Of a stretch of 64,000 nt of DNA, positions 35,990 through 49,577 are shown in pieces. The notes beneath the pieces were generated by a model that ran no database searches, was not told the DNA's origin, and saw nothing but the letters and a program-made list of their open reading frames with translations. Position numbers and translations under genes: made by a program. How positions within the stretch are numbered: position 1 is the stretch's first letter; each line of letters starts with the position of its first letter. This DNA is from Alisma plantago-aquatica (Eukaryota; Streptophyta; Magnoliopsida; Alismatales; Alismataceae): contig OY856412.1 in assembly GCA_963693085.1 (NCBI GenBank), positions 1,128,946,744 through 1,129,010,743 of the forward strand, read 5' to 3'.

Positions 35990-38935
35990 CACTAGACGAG
36001 TCGACTGAATGAGAGTCGATTTAACTGGAGGACTGAGGAGGCCAATGATAGGAGGAGCCAACCAATCAAATGGAAGCCCAACCAACCAACTAGAGGAATC
36101 CAACCAACCGCTTGAGCCAGGAAGCCAATAAGATGACCTGAGAGACTAACTAATTGACTGAAGAGTTCAAACGACCGACCGAGCCAACACAAGTTATGCA
36201 ATATAGGTTGCTACATGAGATGTATGACCCCAGGTGGTAGCAATTCTTTGTGGCTCCAATGAATTGCATTAATATGGCCATAACTATCACTCATATTTTT
36301 TATGATTGCATGTTCTATTTGTTAATATAGCATTTATATGACACATCTATAAGCATGTGGTCATTGGATAGGTATATGTATTTAAATATAAAGTATCTCA
36401 ATAAGTATTAATTCTAAGATTCTTTCCATTAGTGACACATATGAAAAGTTTGATCGACCAAGTGTATGTTACACCAAAGCATGACGCGTCGTCTATCTCA
36501 TGGAAGTGTGATTGTAGATATGTAGGTTTGTCATAGTAGGATGCATATTCTACCATGTTGAACTTTGGTTAGGGTTGAATTTGTGATCCTAATGGGATTA
36601 AGTGCCTAAAATCGTAGAAATGGATTACTGCAAGGAGTTGTGCATACCATCTATCCATCAATTATATGAGATACAATTGTCAAATGTTGCCTACCTTTAC
36701 AATTGGTTATGAGCACCAACATTGGTTGGGTATTAACTTAATTTTTTTAGATCTTGACTCACTAGAAGATTGTTTGTTGCGATCTTCTAAATCGATAGTG
36801 AGGGATATCAATTTAAACAAAATAGTGGGAATGATAATTAATTAAAATCCTTATTAATATCGTCAAACTTATCAAATCAAATCAAAAGTACTTTGACAAA
36901 AGTTGCAAATTTTATTTTGTAGAATCTAATGGAAAATAAAAACACGTTTTATTTGTGATTGATTCTTGAGAAGGACCAGTTAAATGAGAATAACTTACAC
37001 AACTAGTTCAGGGCATTCAGAATAATTTTCACTCAAGAGCACAAGCCCTATGTCATAACCCAAGTTTTAGGGTTTTGATAACCAATATCGTATTTTAATA
37101 CCATGTGTGTCATTTAGAGGATTGATGCCAAATAGAGGAATTGGTTATCCAATTACTGACTCTTTTCACTCAAAAAGTAAACCATATACCCAATTGATGA
37201 TTAGCACATTAATTGTATTCAAATATGATGAATGGGTTTGTTTAAATGATTTGTGTACATATGAGGCCAAGAGGTCCATTGAGTAGTTTCAATGAGCTTG
37301 AGAGGTCAATTGATGAACCCTGGGGTTATGAGGATGATTCAAACTATTTTGATATTTATTTGAGAAAGATTTGAGGATTAATTGATTTTTATATAAGGTT
37401 TATACACGTACTTATGATTATTTGGGGAATTAAGTTATATGACCAAATGTTATAATTTTGAGTCCAAATTTCATGATACAGAGTTTTGTATGATGGGGAT
37501 CCCATGATTCAAATTTCATTTGGATCAAATGTTTGTACTAGGATATACGAAGGTTTAAATTTTAGATATAATTGGAAATAATTGAATGATAATTATTCCT
37601 TGAATATATCCGACTTAGATAGCGAGTTATCACCCAGTCAAACAATCAGTTATCCACAACTACACTTAACTATATGTAATCGTAGCCTTGAAAAACTGAT
37701 TTAGCGGTGAACTAGTTATCCTGAACCTCTGACAACAATGGGGAGAACAATAGTTTAATTCTATGAAAAACAAGACCTCGTTCACCCATTCAATTGCAAG
37801 TTGTGCATGATTCCAATACAATTATGAGATCCAAAATGATAGGAGCTACTGACTGGATTATATTGGGGGTCATTTCATAAATATTTAAGGAATATCGAGA
37901 CCTCGACCTCTTACATCTATCCATTTGGTAGAAGACCTCATCCGGGGTATGAGTTTGAGGAAGGAAGCAATATGGAGAATCTTGTTCAAGATTATTACCA
38001 TCATCATAAACTTAGGAGTTCCTTCATGGGTGTTTGAGTTAATATGGTGAGTCTTCTCCTTTCTTCTGAACCCATGTGCATTACCAACGAAGATGGAGTT
38101 GGGGAGCATATAGTCGTGATCCCCTTTTTGATCCACAACCATCATCACTTTTAGAGGCATGCCACAAACATCCTCGAATGTCATCTATAATGAGAGAATG
38201 ACTCATGTAGGAAACCCACTTTGACATGTACTTGCTCTGTCATGGTGGACACAAAGCAGTTCCTTGGAGCCAACGAACTTCCTCCTCTCGAGTTTGGTCC
38301 ATCCACGAGTGTAATTCCAAGGCAGATCATTACATGACTACAAGCTTTATGGATCTCCCGGTGACCTCAAGCATGAACAATGGAGAAAAAAACCCAAATC
38401 CCATACCATGCATCCATCCCCTAGAGGTACTTTAGAACTCCATATTTGGAGTATTCCTCTAACACTCAATGGCCACAAGATCACAGCTTCAACGCACCAA
38501 AGCCTATCCATCATGGAGACCAACTTCATGACTTTTCTAGAGCAGAGGGATGCGTAATGAGAGAAACCCCACATCCGACCATCTGCTCAGTCACAACTTC
38601 CATGTCGTGAAGCTTGTCCAGAAGGCTATGTGGGTGACCACAAAGATCATCTCACCAAGGACTTATTGATGATTCTACCTTCCCCTCATTTGGGATGGGA
38701 CTTCCTTTTCCCCTTTTATGTTGTCGAACCCCTTTGCCTCCACGTTGGCGGTGATCGACTTCTGATGGGATCCAAGTCACAGAACACTGCATCCCAAAAT
38801 TGGCATCAAGTTGGAGGGATTAGTGTTTGTCCACGAGCACTGTGGTGGCTACTTGAATCCTCACTAGTGTTCTACTCCATGGCGACACTCCTCTGTGCAA
38901 ACTGTAGATGGAGAGTGGAGATTGAAGAGGATGAA
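35990..38935. other. Unclassified region, likely decayed repeat DNA
   Basis: A stretch rich in CCAACCAAC-like blocks lies at about 36040-36190. The rest to 37860 is AT-rich without a recognisable frame. From 37880 to 38935 base composition is more balanced and short open frames occur on both strands (for example 37885-38184 minus, 38630-38959 plus), but none resembles a known protein. TGTCATAACCC at about 37053 looks like an LTR start, but I found no partner. Confidence 0.35.
38931..38935. repeat. Target site duplication (ATGAA) of the 38,936 gypsy element
   Basis: ATGAA precedes the 5' LTR. ATGAC at 49573-49577 follows the 3' LTR, so the pair match at 4 of 5 bases, as expected for an old insertion. 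Confidence 0.6.
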
Positions 38936-41900
38936 TGTTATGACCCACATCAAAGTTAACTAGTAAGCACATCGCTTAGTGTTACATTAAGTTGATTAAG
39001 TTGAGTTAAGTACTCATAGATGCAATTAGTGCTTTGATCTAGTGTTACAGTATAATTAGTATGATTTCGTGCCATGAGGTTGTAAAGGATTTGACGCTTG
39101 AAACTTTGCAAAAACAATCATTTGATTCAGACCTTCGAGTCAATAGTTATGACATTTTTATGTTTCTTTGGGCTTGGATGAAATTTTTCAGTAATTGGCT
39201 ATAGCTTCTTTTCCCTTTTCCCTTTCTCCCTTATCCTTTATTCTTCACCTGATCATTTTCCAGAACTGACAGAAGCGGCGACCAAAGCAGCCGATGGGCC
39301 GACAGATAGGTGAAGAATAGAGGGGTGATTTTGACCCCTTAAGCTTTGATTGAGCTGCCCCCTTCTTCCCTTACCCTTCTTCTTCCTCCATCCTTCCTCT
39401 ACCTCACCCACCTACAGCCCGATCAACAGAGCAGTGTTGATGGCACCCTCAAGCAGCAGGATACCCGGCAGTAGTAGAAGAGAAGAGCAGGGGCAATTTT
39501 GGGCTCCTAGCCTTGAACCAGTGTGCCCACCCTCTGTTCTCCTTCCTTCACCTTCACCCCAAGTACAGCGCCCAACCTGCTAGGGTGGCACCCAGCAGCA
39601 GTGGCCGGCCAAGCAGCAGTAGCGGCCAACTGCAGGGCGCCAGCCAAGGGGTCGTTTTGGGGGAGCAAACACCACCAAACGGCGCCCATGATTCCGTTTT
39701 TGAGGTCCAAGCTTGCAACCGCAGCCACGAACAGCAACAATCACCTAGGGCGGTGCCCCATCTAGCAAGTAGAAGCAGCTGCGTGAAGCAGCAGCCAAGG
39801 TTTCTTGGGCACAGCTAGCACCATGAAATCGACACATTTGACTCCGATTAAGAGCCCTAAACTCATTTCCGCACCCCCCTCTCCTGTGAGCAGCACCCAA
39901 CCAAGGTTTCCTTCTCTTCCTGTGTGTGCGTAGAACCTGTGTGTGAAGCTCATTTGTTCCAGAATAGTACCAAGGTTGAACACAACCTATTGATGTCTGG
40001 AAACTGGCCTCTAGACATGTTTCTAGTCGAATCACGGTCACTTCAACCCACAATGAGTAGAATTTCACTCACTAAGTATGTATAACTCCAATAATCAGGT
40101 GTTTTTGATTGAATCAATGTTATTTGCAGGTAACCACATTTACCCAGGTGCCAAGCAGTGTCGGCACCGCTCGATTTCCAAATTTGCACATTTTATTTAC
40201 CAACGTTGCATGACGCTAATTTGTTAATTGATGTGTGATTGGGATTAGTGAAAATGCATGATTGATCAAAACTTCAATTGATCAATTAAATATTGAACTC
40301 AGTAGCACATGACCAGTAACGACACAGTTTGGGTATTAACATAAGTTGTACATTTATAGTAAGTTAATAAATGCTCGATTTCAAAGAAATGATGATAACA
40401 TGAAAATCTCAATGGAAACCTAGTTGCATGCTCCCTATTATATTTAATGTGTGTGGTTAAGTCTTAACATGAATTGACACATTTCTCAAAGTTATTATTA
40501 GAAATTTCCAATAATTAATATTAAATCTTGTCATGATAAGTAATTAACTCTTAATTGAGTTAAGTGTTGCATAACTCAGGATTAGGGTTGATGTGCACAT
40601 TTTTCTAGGAATTTTAGATAATTTACAAGTGCTACTGATGTTTTCTCATATGTTGAGTAATCAACCTTTATCAGTATATTAAGATGTTTACTTTCATGAT
40701 TTCAGTATGTATGTGCCAAGTTGACAAGTATTCTATTTATTTAAATCTGCCTGCAAGTACAGTATGTTGATTTCTCACTAAATTACTGTGTTGAGCATAT
40801 TGCACTACCAAGTTATAAATGATATACATGTTGTATTTATAAGTTTCACATAATAGACTTAGTACCATAGAGATACCAAAGCCAAGAATAAGTAAGAGAG
40901 AGATGCAATGTAGTAAGAGCTTTTCTAGAATAATAAAATAATAGACTAAGGGCCCTAACACCGTAGAATCCATATGAGAGGGATGCGCCTTAGGGATAAA
41001 ACGACCTACCTTGGAGGTGCGTCCAATATACGGGGGTCGGAACACACCCACAGAGCGTGTAGGGAGAAAAATCCCTTGAGGAAGTCTCCTAGGAAAAGAT
41101 AGGTTACCCAACATGAACCGGAAGTCCCAGTGGTAACCCAGAGGTACCCACAGAGTGTACTAAGTTGAGGCACACAGAGCGTCTCAGACCCTCTGCCTGT
41201 GTACTCAGCCTAGAGGAGGTGTCCAGTTTACAACACCATAGGAGTGCCGAGGCTAGAGAGCCAGTTTTCCTATTGCAGACCAGGAGAGTAGTCAGACTTA
41301 GCTATCCCGGGTTGTCGGCTAAGTCTTGTACAGTGGGATAGTAGTTTGCTACGAGTCTTCATATGTAGAGTACATTGCATATGATCATGGCTTAAGATAA
41401 AATATGTTCATATAGGTTCATAGAGTTTCTTATAAGTTAAAGAGTTAAGAAAGATTTGAGTTTAGATTTGTATCAAATGTTCTTTAAATGAAATGTTGAT
41501 AATCCCTATTATTTAATTGTAACTATAGCTTGCAGCAGTTGTTATTTTAATGAGATGTTGATATTTCCTGATATTTAAACTATATTGTTTTAGATCTTCT
41601 CACTGTAGTATTTCTTGTATATTATTCCATAAAATAAACATAAAATGAGTTATCTATGATGGTTGGGTGAAATTATATTCACTGAGCCAGTAGCTCACCA
41701 ACCTATTGAAACATTTTTCAGGTTAGCGTCAACATGAGGAAGCTGAAGGATCCTATCACCCAAGTACTTAGAAGGTAGTTCGTAGTTAGTTGGAGGTATC
41801 TTAGTCCTTTCCCCTCAGTCCTTGGGCATGAGGTGTGGTAGTGAGGGAATATAATGTAATATGTAGTTTAGATTTTAGTTATCTGTTGTGCTTTATATTT

Positions 41901-42126
41901 CACATGAAAAATGTAATAAGAGGTGTAAATCTACTTTACATATCTAGTAATGTAATTAGTAGTTGCTTCCGTAGTTTAGTAAGATTTCCATTTATTCCAA
42001 GTTATAAGATTTACCTTTAAGTTAATTTTAAGTGATTAAGAAAAGAAAAAGTTAAGGGTGGTTTATCGAGGGTGACTCCCCAGTCTCCGGGGTCATTAGA
42101 TATGGTAGGGGGATCAGGGCATGACA
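38936..42126 (+). repeat. 5' LTR of the 38,936 gypsy element
   Basis: 3,191 bp. It contains a GC-rich block at about 39350-39800 and a segment near 40940-41350 with repeated CACAGAGCGT motifs. That segment is also found in the solo LTR at 52339-55593, so the two families are related. Confidence 0.93.
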
Positions 42127-42133
42127 ACAAATT

Positions 42134-42146
42134 TGGTATCAGATCA
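42134..42146 (+). promoter_or_regulatory. Primer binding site, Met-tRNA type
   Basis: TGGTATCAGA lies seven bases inside the 5' LTR, followed by a diverged continuation. Confidence 0.8.
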
Positions 42147-43948
42147 TAGGTTGAGTACGTAGTTACTCTAAGTCAAGGTCAGGGGATGACAAGAGACCAA
42201 TAGGATTAGCACTCAGGTGTCTTCCTTCTAACTGCAATTTTCGAACAGAAAGTGTTATGTTATGCTATTGCAGATGGAAGGAAGAGGACGTGGTCACGAG
42301 GACCAAGCTAAGAGCTTAGGCTGAGCTGTTAGGGGCCATTAGGATAGAAAGTTAGAGTTATAAGTGTGGTTGATAGGAAGTGATGTGTCTATAGCTCTGG
42401 GAGGTCTGAGTATTTAGATAACCTGGCCAGGTATCTGAATACTTAGATTGACCAGTATCAAGCTACTATGTCTATTCTTCTCTAAATGCCCTGGCCAAGT
42501 ATGCAAAAGAAGGATGGGCTAGAGAGAAACCCTAGAAATCTTAGGGTTAGGAGACTGGAAAGTAAAGAAGGAGTAAGATATTAAACATGGGATGTGATAT
42601 AAATCTTGCTTTATATTTCTTATTTGATTGGAGATCACTAGAAGTGCTCTTATATGTATGAATTTAGATTATCAGTTTGTAGAATATACATGGTTATTTT
42701 ATATTGTTGTGTATCATGAAGTGATTCATTTATTATTTATATTCTTTGTATCAAGTAGACCAGAAGTTATGTTTAAATGAGTTTTCCCTAAGTTTATATT
42801 CTTTCCATATGTTTGAGATTAATAGGAGATAGTTAATCCCGAGTAGCTCTTGGTTTTAGAACTATAGGTTTGGTCTGGTCCGGCAGGCAGGGTGTGTTAC
42901 TAGGATCTAATGACTCCTATTGAAAATACAATAAAAGTAGACTCTGGATAATTTAGACTCACATCATAGTGAGAATGTACATACACTAAGATGTTGAAAT
43001 ATAAGGGAAAGATTAGAACCACTAAGAATCAGTTGAAATTGATATATGAGATTCAACGATTGGGGCCTCATATGAGCAATCTTTAATTGGAAATAAAGGA
43101 ACATGACATAAGATTCAGATTAAGTTTAATGATTAGTATTATACAAACTCTAAATATGAGATATGGAAAGGATATGAGAAAAGTATGTAAGGGCTAAGAT
43201 AGTAAGTATCAATTAGGAGGAATGTATCATATAATAGAGTAAAATACTTTTATGTACTCCAAAGCAAAGGGAAAAATAGAAGAAAAGAGTCAAGTATACA
43301 ACAAGTACATAGAAATGAAGAGTCTTCAGAAGAGTTAAAGTAAAAAGAATTAGATGAACATGTAAATTATAAGACCAGGACAAGACACTTAGTTGAATCA
43401 AAGAGAAATGTTAGAAATTATGATCTTGATTAAGGAATGAGGACTACATGATATAATAGAGAGCATGGAATGTATACCTTTATTATGAAGTTTAATACAT
43501 TCATACATACTACCTTTGGATTCTAAGTCTCTATAGACTAAAAAACCAGTTCCTAAAATAAGAACAAAAGTGTAGTTTAGATAATGAATGAAACATACAA
43601 AGGCAAACTATATTCAAGGAGGAAGAACTTGATTAAAAAAGAAACTAAGTTTGACCAATGCATGAGCTGATTGGATTTAAAATAAAGGATATGTAATGTA
43701 TTAAACATGAGATGAAACTAGTAGAGAGAATATTGAGTTAGAATTTCAACTTCACATTAGCAGGAGGATAAATAAAATATATGCAACATGCTATACATGA
43801 TCATACACATGAATAAGTAACATGATCATAGAAAAAAAATATTTTAGAAGTTAAAGATGATAGGTGGAAGAGTAGTAAATGGTAAGAGGATTATGGGTAT
43901 AAGGAAGGGTCTAAAGCATGATGGAGTTATATAGATTATAAAAGAAAA
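42147..43948 (+). other. Gag/protease position without recognisable coding sequence
   Basis: A possible start, MEGRGRGHEDQAK, lies at about 42271, resembling an Arg/Gly-rich gag start, but stops follow at once. From about 42550 to 43940 the sequence is A/G-rich and shows no capsid, CCHC or protease motif. The first third of the reverse transcriptase is also missing. Gag and early pol have either decayed or been replaced. Confidence 0.55.
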
Positions 43949-46380
43949 ATGGTACTGACTAATGCCCTAGCAACTTTCATGGATATTATGAACCAGATTT
44001 TCAAACCGTTTTCGGATCAGTTCATAGTAGTTTTCATAGATGATATTTTGATCTACTCTAGAGATGATGAGCAACATGAGAAACATCTAAGGATAGCGTT
44101 ACAGTTGTTGAGACAACACCAGTTATACGCTAAGTTTAGTAAGTGCGAGTTCTGGTTAGCTGAGGTGTCTTTTCTTGGACATGTCATCTCAGGAGATGGA
44201 GTAAGTGGTGACCCTAAGAAAGTCGAGTTTGTTCTACAGTGGGAGAAGCCTAAGACTCCTATTGAGATCAGAAGCTTCTTATGATTGGCAGGTTACTACA
44301 GGAGGTTCATCCAGAACTTTAGTATTATAGCGTCACCTCTGACATGCTTAACGAGAAAGAATGCACCGTTTGTCTGGTCAGACAACTGTGAGAAGAGTTT
44401 TTAGATCTTAAAGAAGAGGTTGATTAAAACACCAGTGTTGATCCTGCCCGAGGTAGATAAAGGCTACACAGTGTTTTGTGATGCTTCCAGGAGAGGTTTA
44501 GGTTGTGTGTTGATACAGGAAGGCAAGGTAGTATCTTATGCATCTAGACAACTTAAGAAGAATGAGGAGAATTACCCGACACATGATATGGAGTTAGCTA
44601 CAATAGTTCATGCTCTTAAGACATGGCGTCACTATCTTTATGGTGAGGCATGCCATGTGTTTACAGATCATAAGAGTTTGAAATATATCTTCACCCAGAA
44701 GGATCTGAATCTTAGACAGCAGAGATGGTTATAATTGATCAAGGATTATTATGTGATGATAGATTATCATCGTGGAAAGGTGAATGTGGTAGTAGATGCC
44801 CTCAACAGGAAGTCAACTTCAACAACTGATGTATTCTCTATGGCATGCTTCAAGAAAGACCTGCTAGTAGAGATGTGGAAGTTGAACTTAGACTTAGGGG
44901 TGACAGAGCAGAGTGGTTTGATTGCACAGATGCAAGTCAAGACTACTTTTTATGATCAGATCAAGGAACTTCAGCAGAGTGACAACGAGTTACAACAGAT
45001 CATGCAAGATATGACAAAGGGAAAGAGACCAGAGTTCAGGTTTTCAGATGATGGTTTGTTGTATCAGCATGATAGGTTGTGTGTACCTGGAGATAGTGAT
45101 TTGAAAGAATAGATTCTTGAGGAGGCGCATGCATTTATTTACACTATATATTCATCCAAGAAACACTAAGATGTACATGAATCTCAAGGAGTTGTACTGG
45201 TGGTCAGGTATGAAAAAAGGATGTAGCTGAGTATGTGGCTAGATGTAGTGTGTACTAGCAGGTTAAGGTTGAGTATCAGAAACCTGCAGGTACCTTGCAA
45301 TCTCTTCCTATACTAGAGTGGAAGTGGGAACATATCACAATGGATCTTGTGGTAGGGTTTCCCAGGACACTTAGAGGTTGTGACTCGATATGGGTGATTG
45401 TGGATATACTAACTAAGTTTGCTCACTTTCTTCCTATTAAGTCAACCTTTGATGTCCCAAAGATGGCTAAGATATATGTGGATGAGATATTCAGGTTGCA
45501 TGGTATCCTAGTTTTAATTATATCAGATAGAGATCCTAAGTGCACATCTAGGTTTTGGAATCAGTTGCATCGTGCTTTGGGCACAAAGCTAAGGTTCAAT
45601 ACAACTTTTCACCCACAGAGAGATGGTCAGTCAGAGAGGACCATTCAAACTCTTGAGGACATGCTAAGAGCATGTGTCTTGCATTTCAGTGGAAGTTGGG
45701 AAAAACACTTAAGTCTTATAGAGTTTGCATACAACAATAGTCACCATTCCAGTCTTGGTATGGCTCCGTATGAAGCTCTGTATGGCAGAAAGTGTAGATC
45801 ACCCGTATGTTGGTACGAGGTGGGTGAAAAGGAGATTCTTGGACCAGAGATAGTGGATTTGACTTCAGAAAAGATTATAGTGATCATAGAATAGTTAAAA
45901 GTTACACAGGACAGGCAGAATAGTTACGCTGAGAAGAGATGTAGACCTCTTGAGTTTGAGGTTGGTGATGAAGTGTATCTGAAAGTTTCACCATGGAAAG
46001 GAGTTTTGAGGTTTGGCAAGAGAGGAAAACTGACTCCTAGGTTTATGGGCCCATATCTTATCATTGAAAGGATTGGACCTGTAGCCTATAGGTTGGAATT
46101 GTCATCTGAGTTAGCTAATCTACATGATGTGTTTCATGTATTGATGCTAAAGAAGTGTTACCCTGGTATAGAGAAGATAGTGGACCCATAACCTACACAG
46201 CTAAGACTATATGTGTCCTATGTTGAAGGACCAGTACAAATAGTTGATCGGAGGATCAAGAAACTCAAGAATTGAGAAATATCATTAGTGAAAGTTCTGT
46301 GCAGGAACCACAACCTAGAGGAAGCCATGTGGGAGCTTGAGTCAGAGATGCATAACATTTTTCCTTTCTCTTTTAGGAAT
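43949..46380 (+). pseudogene. Gypsy pol pseudogene (RT, RNase H, integrase)
   Basis: The remnant starts inside the reverse transcriptase ([13 protein letters not shown]) and keeps the polymerase box FIDDILIYS. RNase H follows ([25 protein letters not shown]), then a linker. The integrase core at 45295-45894 has the D, D and E surroundings (HITMDLV, ISDRDPKC, ERTIQTLEDML). The C-terminal part at 45973-46191 holds SPWKGVLRFGKRGKL and DVFHVLMLKK. In-frame stops lie at 44282, 44402, 44732, 45110 and 45892, and there is at least one frameshift between 45112 and 45295 in the zinc-binding part of integrase. It cannot make a functional polyprotein. A chromovirus-type Ty3 element is the best placement; a chromodomain was not clearly seen. 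Confidence 0.93.
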
Positions 46381-46398
46381 TTTAGGATGAAATTCTTA

Positions 46399-46412
46399 TA
46401 AGGGAGGGATAT
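46399..46412 (+). promoter_or_regulatory. Polypurine tract
   Basis: TAAGGGAGGGATAT immediately precedes the 3' LTR start. Confidence 0.8.
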
Positions 46413-49400
46413 TGTTATGACCCAAATCAATGTTAACTAATAAGCACAACACTTAGTGCATCATTAAGTTGATTAAGTTGAGTGAAGTACTCATAGAAGC
46501 AATTAGTGCTTTGATCTAGTGTTATAGTCTAATTAGCATGATTTCGTGCCTTGAGGTTGTAATGGATTTCACGCTTGAAACTTTGCAAAAAAAATCATTC
46601 GATTTGGACCTTCGAGTCAATAGTTATGACGTTTTTATGTTTCTTTGGGCTTGAATGTAATTTTTCCAGTATTTGGCTAGAACTTCTTTTTCCTTTTCCC
46701 CTTCTCCCTTATCCTTTCTTCTTCACCTGATTGTTTCCTAGAACCGATAGAAGCAGTGCCCAAAGCAGCCGATTGACCAATAGATAGGTGAAGAAAGGAG
46801 GGGTGATTTTGACCCCTTAAGCTTTGATTGAGCCGCCCCTTGCTTCCCTTACCCTTCTTCTTCCTCCATCCTTCCTCTACCTTGCCCACCTGCAGCCTGC
46901 TCAGCAGAGCAGCGCCGACGGCACCCTCAAGCAGCAGGCTGCTCGACTACAACAGAAGAGAAGAGCAGGGGCAATTTTGGGCTCCTAGCCTCGAACCACT
47001 GCGCCCACCCTCCGTTCTCCTCCCTCCACCCCCGCCCTAGGTGCAACGCCCAACCTACTAGGGTGGCACCCAGTAGCAGTGGTCGGCCAAGCAGCATCAG
47101 TGGCCAGCTGTAGGGCGCCGGTCAAGGGGCCGTTTTGGGTGAGCAAACACCACCAAATGGTGCCCATGATTCCATTTTCAAGGTCCAAGCTTACAACCGT
47201 AGCCACGAACAGCGACAACCACCTAGGGCGGCGCCCCATCTAGCAAGCAAGCAGCAGTAGCTACGTGAAGCAACAACCAGGGGTTCTTGGGCGCAACTAG
47301 CACCATGAAATCTATGCCTTTGACTCCGATTAAGAGCCCTAAACTCATTTCCGCAGCCCCCTTGCCTGCGAGCAACACACAACCAAGGTTTCCTTCTCTG
47401 CCTGTGCGTACGTAGAACCTGTGTGTGAAGCACGTATGTTCCAGAATAACCTACTGACGCTCGAAAACTAGCCTCCAGTCAAATTGTGGTCACTTCAACC
47501 CATAGGGAGTAGAATTTCTCTCACTAAGCACGTATAACTCCAATAATCGAGTGTTTTTGATTGAATCAGTGTTATTTGCGGGTAACAGCATTTACCCAGG
47601 TGCTGGGTAGTGTCGGCATCACTCGATTTCCAAATTTGCATGTTTTATTTACCAATGTTGCATGATTCTAATTAGTTAATTGATGTGTGATTGGGATTAG
47701 TGAAAATGCACGATTGATTGAAACTTCAATTGTTCAATTAAATGTTGAACTCAGTAGCACATGACCAGTAACGACACAATTTGGGTATAAACCTAGGTTG
47801 TACATTTTTAGTAAGTTAATAAATGCTCAATTTCAAAGAAATGATGATAACATGAAAATGTCAATGGAAACCTAGTTTCATGCTCCCTATTATATTTAAT
47901 GTACGTGGTTCAGTCTTAAAATGAATTGACACATTTCTAAAGGTTATTATTAGAAATTCCTAATAATTAATATTAAATCTTGTCATGATAAGTAACTCTT
48001 AATTGAGTTATGTGATGCACAACTCAGGATTACGGTTGATGTGCATGTTTTTCTAGGAATTTTAGATAATTTAGAAGTGATACTAATGATTTCTCATATG
48101 TTGAGTAATCAACCTTTATCAGTATATTAAGATGTTTAATTGCATGATTTCAATATGTATGTGCTAAGTTGACAAATATTCTATTTATTTAAATCTGCCT
48201 GCAAGTACAGAATGTTAATTTCTCAATAAATTACCGTGTTGAGCATATTGCCTTGCCAAGTTAGAAATGATATACATGTTGTATTTATAAGTTTCAGATA
48301 ATATACTCAGTACCATACAGATACCAAAGCCAAGAATAAGTAAGAGAGATGCAATGTAGTAAGAGCTTTTCTAGAATAATAAAATAATAGACTAAGGGCC
48401 CTAACACCGTAGAATCCCTATGAGAGGTTTGCGTCTTAGGGATGAAACAACCTACCCTAGTGGTGCGTCTAGTATACGGGGGTCGGTACGCACCCACAGA
48501 GCGTGAAGGGAGACGAAGCCCTTGAGGAAGTCTCCTAAGAAAAGACAGGTTACCCAACATGAATTAGAAGTCCCGGTGGTAACCCAGAGGTACCCACAGA
48601 GCATACCAAGTTGAGGCCCACAGAGCGTCTCAGACCCTCTGCCTATGTACTCAGCCTAGAGGAGGAGTCCAGTTTATGGCACCATAGGAGTGTTGAGGCC
48701 AGAGAGCCAGTTTTCCTATTGAAGACCAGAAGAGTAGTCAAACTTAGCTATCCTAGGGTGTCAGCTAAGTCTTGTATGGTGGGATTGTAGTTTGCTACGA
48801 GTCTTCATACGTAGAGTACACTGCATATGATCAGGGCATAAGATAAAATATATTCATATAGGTTCACATAGTTTCTTATAAGTTAAAGAGTTAAGAAAGA
48901 TTTGAGTTTAGACTCATATCAGTTGTTCTTTAAATTAAATGTTGATAATCCCTATTATTTAATTGTAACTATTTCTTACAGCAGTTGTTATTTTAATGAG
49001 ATGTTGATATTTCCTAATATTTAAACTATATTGTTTTAGATCTTCTCAGTGTAGTATTTCATGTATACTATTCCACAAAATAAACATAAAATGAGTTATC
49101 TGCGATGGTTGGGTGAAATTCTATTCAATGACCCAGTAGCTCACCAACCTACTGAAACATTTTTTAGGTCATCGTCAGCATGAGGAAGCTGAAGGATTGT
49201 ATCACCCAAGTAATTAGAAGGTAGTTCGTAGTTAGTTAGAGGTCTCTTAGTCCTTTCCCCTCGATCCTTGGGCATGAGCTGTGGTAGTGAGAGAATATAG
49301 TGTAATGTGTAGTTTAGATTTTAGTTATCTATTGTGATTTATATTCCACATGAAAAATGTAATAAGAGGTGTAAATCTACTTTACCTATCTAATAATGTA

Positions 49401-49572
49401 ATTAGTAGTTGGTTCCACAGTTTGGTAAGATTTTAGTTTATTCCAAGTTATAAGATTTACCTTTAGGTTAATTTTAAGTGATTAAGAAAAGAAAAAGTTA
49501 AGGGTGGTTTACCGAGGGTGACTCCCCAGTCTCTAGGGTCATTAGAGATGGCACGTGGATCGGGGCGTGATA
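46413..49572 (+). repeat. 3' LTR of the 38,936 gypsy element
   Basis: 3,160 bp, collinear with 38936-42126, with frequent C/T and G/A differences and small indels. The terminal CA has become TA. Confidence 0.93.
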
Positions 49573-49577
49573 ATGAC

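Larger units (their letters stand above)
38936..49572 (+). mobile_element. Ty3/gypsy LTR retrotransposon, ~10.6 kb, decayed
   Basis: The 5' LTR is 38936-42126 and the 3' LTR 46413-49572. Both begin TGTTATGACCC; the ends read CATGACA and CGTGATA. A Met-type primer site (TGGTATCAGA at 42134) and a purine tract (AAGGGAGGGATAT at about 46400) lie just inside the LTRs and set the plus orientation. Pol fragments are in the Ty3 order: reverse transcriptase, RNase H, integrase. About 13 differences in the first 137 LTR bases make it older than the element at 11521. Confidence 0.95.

Noticed and set aside
37053..38935. TGTCATAACCC at about 37053 as an LTR start
   Set aside because: No collinear partner exists in the window, and the adjoining sequence does not resemble the other LTRs.
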